Assembly: GCA_934339215.1 (NCBI GenBank)
Contig: CAKRHU010000078.1
Location: 1-7,331 of the forward strand
DNA: 7,331 bases
Direction: 5' to 3'
DNA from: an uncultured Lacticaseibacillus sp.
Lineage (GTDB): Bacteria; Bacillota; Bacilli; Lactobacillales; Lactobacillaceae
Shown piece after piece: positions 6,086 to 7,331 of the stretch (position 1 is its first letter; each line of letters opens with the position of its first letter). A model generated the notes under the pieces. That model was not told the origin of the DNA, did not search any database, and saw nothing but the letters and a program-made list of their open reading frames with translations. Made by a program: the position numbers and the translations under genes.

Positions 6086-6967
6086 ATGACTCATCATCTT
6101 AAACCGATCGGCTGGGCAACTTTAGGGGTGCTGGTGCTCGGCATCGGGTTGGCTTTATTTCAATTGAAACCAGACACGCCATCCACCCACACAAAAGTGG
6201 TCGATCAAGTCACTAGTCAATCATCAACTTCTAAAACGCTAACTGCCACTCAAATCAGCGCTAACTTGAAAAAACGCTGGGCGACTATTTTAGCTCAGGT
6301 GGACACACCAGTCAGTATTGCCGTGTATGCCAAACAATATGAGATGACGATCACCTTGAACAACCCAACCAGTGCCGTTCATACCACCGCGTCGATCGTT
6401 AAAGTGGGCTTTTTGACCCAATTGCTACATCAAGCGCAAGCCGGTAAGACGACATTAACGACCATCCAAGCAGATGAAGCCACTCGCGCGATCGAAAATA
6501 GTGATAATGATGCGGCAACAGCTTTGTATGATGATATTGGCGCCAGTTCTGGGGTGACGACGTTATTCACGAATTTGAAAATGACTGGTTCAGCGGCGGG
6601 GACGACTGGCTGGGCGGCAACCACCACGACTGCCAGCGACCAGTTGACCTTGCTGAATCAAATTTTTTATACCGGTGATTATTTGTCGACCAAATCTAAG
6701 GCCTATATTAAAAAACTGATGGCCAATGTCGAATCTGACCAGCAGTGGGGCGTCTCCGCCGGCGCCAAGACCTTCCAGTTGAAAAATGGTTGGCGCTTGA
6801 ATGCTGACAACACTTGGATCGTCAATTCCATCGGCCATTTAGGCAGTGGGGATCAAAGTTGCACGATCGCGGTGCTGACAGACGACAACAGCAGTTTAAA
6901 AGCCGGCGAACAACTGGTGGAAAAACTTGCCAAAGCTAGCGGTTCAGTGCTGGGGTTAGCGCAATAA
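6086..6967 (+). CDS. Membrane-anchored serine hydrolase, class A beta-lactamase-like fold, lacking the deacylating Glu
   Basis: The 293-residue product has an N-terminal hydrophobic segment (about 8-26), with no lipoprotein Cys and no obvious cleavage site, then a Ser/Thr-rich linker (about 30-55) and an extracellular enzyme domain. The active-site motif SIVK (103-106) gives nucleophile Ser103 and base Lys106, followed by SDN at 139-141 and KNG at 233-235 in place of KTG. The omega loop (about 166-186) is short and contains no Glu in the Glu166 position of true class A beta-lactamases, so a lasting penicillin-hydrolysing activity is unlikely. Cell-wall peptide cleavage or another acyl-transfer role is more plausible. 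The ATG at 6086 follows AAAGGA by nine bases; an in-frame GTG at 6068 falls inside the inverted repeat and was rejected. The gene is monocistronic with its own terminator. Confidence 0.85.
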   Translation: MTHHLKPIGWATLGVLVLGIGLALFQLKPDTPSTHTKVVDQVTSQSSTSKTLTATQISANLKKRWATILAQVDTPVSIAVYAKQYEMTITLNNPTSAVHTTASIVKVGFLTQLLHQAQAGKTTLTTIQADEATRAIENSDNDAATALYDDIGASSGVTTLFTNLKMTGSAAGTTGWAATTTTASDQLTLLNQIFYTGDYLSTKSKAYIKKLMANVESDQQWGVSAGAKTFQLKNGWRLNADNTWIVNSIGHLGSGDQSCTIAVLTDDNSSLKAGEQLVEKLAKASGSVLGLAQ

Positions 6968-7004
6968 AAAATCACCTTTGAGTTCGTCGCTCAAAGGTGA
7001 TTTT
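6968..7004. terminator. Bidirectional Rho-independent terminator between converging genes
   Basis: Fifteen-base arms at 6968-6982 and 6990-7004 are perfectly complementary around a seven-base loop (6983-6989). A-runs and T-runs at the two ends supply a U-tract in either direction. The hairpin begins one base after the serine hydrolase stop codon and ends three bases before the permease stop codon (7010-7008). Confidence 0.93.
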
Positions 7005-7007
7005 ACA

Positions 7008-7331
7008 CTAGGCATGCAGGCGTTTTTGCACCCATTGACTCAACCAAGTCAACGCTGTGATAATGATCAAGTAAATCAAGGCCACCATGGTCCAGATCTT
7101 GAAGCCTTCCATGTTGCGGGCGATAATGATTTTCCCGGTTTGGGTCAATTCCAGCAACCCGATCACACTTAAAATCGACGTGTCTTTTAAGGTGATGATG
7201 AATTGGTTGATGAAACTTGGGACCATGATCTTTAAGCCTTGTGGCAAGATCACGCGGCGCATCGCTTTGGTCCAAGGTAAACCTAAACTGCGCGCGGCTT
7301 CCATTTGACCTGGGGCGACGGCTTTGATGCC
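7008..7331 (-). CDS. Polar amino acid ABC transporter permease, GlnP/HisM-type (C-terminal part, cut by window edge)
   Basis: The frame enters at the right edge and ends at TAG (7010-7008), giving the last 107 residues of a membrane permease that is usually about 215-230 residues, or longer when fused to a binding domain as in lactic acid bacterial GlnP. It begins GIKAVAPGQMEAARSLGLPW. This is followed by the rest of the EAA loop, which contacts the ATPase subunit (EAA, then G, then ILPQG). Next come SFINQF, LKDTSILSVIGLLELTQTG and a final membrane helix, all characteristic of glutamine/histidine/polar amino acid importers. The internal ATG at 7304 lies within the EAA motif and is not the real start. 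The ATPase and binding protein are presumably beyond the window. The exact amino acid imported cannot be told. Confidence 0.88.
   Translation of the reverse strand, partial: GIKAVAPGQMEAARSLGLPWTKAMRRVILPQGLKIMVPSFINQFIITLKDTSILSVIGLLELTQTGKIIIARNMEGFKIWTMVALIYLIIITALTWLSQWVQKRLHA

Noticed and set aside
7087..7308. Plus-strand frame of 73 codons near the right edge
   Set aside because: It is antisense to the permease, whose EAA loop and conserved membrane motifs are unambiguous.
1..7331. A new multi-gene defence, mobile or biosynthetic system
   Set aside because: The genes are mostly monocistronic, separated by terminators, and belong to familiar metabolic, signalling and transport families. 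There are no transposases, integrases, direct-repeat arrays or toxin-antitoxin pairs.

Overview
The window looks like chromosomal DNA from a low-to-moderate GC Gram-positive bacterium, most likely a member of the Lactobacillaceae. The reasons are strong AGGAGG/GGAGG ribosome binding sites 7-9 bases before the chosen ATGs, compact intergenic spaces ending in U-tract hairpins, and protein sequences that read like lactic acid bacterial versions: an EPWNFPYYQ-type semialdehyde dehydrogenase, a YxjG/YxjH-type MetE-like protein, a MtaR/CpsY-like LysR regulator and a GlnP-like permease. The family-level placement is inference; the species cannot be named from this sequence.

Layout from left to right. 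(1) 1-497, minus: the N-terminal part of an aldehyde dehydrogenase, cut by the window edge. (2) 498-667: a divergent promoter region. (3) 668-1438, plus: an alpha/beta hydrolase with an intact Ser-Asp-His triad. (4) 1438-1482: a terminator hairpin shared with the converging gene. (5) 1481-3328, minus: a membrane GGDEF-EAL cyclic-di-GMP protein with an altered GGDEF domain and an EAL domain that keeps its catalytic residues. (6) 3329-3571: the promoter of that gene and the terminator of the next. (7) 3572-4720, minus: a zinc-dependent MetE-like methyltransferase. (8) 4721-4838: a divergent control region with dyads. (9) 4839-5762, plus: a LysR-type regulator. (10) 5763-6085: a stretch with no convincing gene, possibly holding a small decayed reading frame, and a perfect inverted repeat just before the next ribosome binding site. 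(11) 6086-6967, plus: a membrane-anchored class A beta-lactamase-like serine hydrolase without the deacylating glutamate. (12) 6968-7004: a terminator shared with the converging gene. (13) 7008-7331, minus: the C-terminal part of an amino acid ABC transporter permease, cut by the window edge.

The genes are mostly single-gene units. The only clear functional pairing is the divergent LysR regulator with the MetE-like gene, which copies the metR-metE layout of enterobacteria and fits methionine/homocysteine control. The other genes look like ordinary neighbours. I see no mobile element, CRISPR array, RNA gene, or multi-gene defence or biosynthetic system. The most unusual item is the GGDEF domain: the guanine-contacting Asp is Asn, the conserved Arg before GGEEL is Gln, and there is no inhibitory site.
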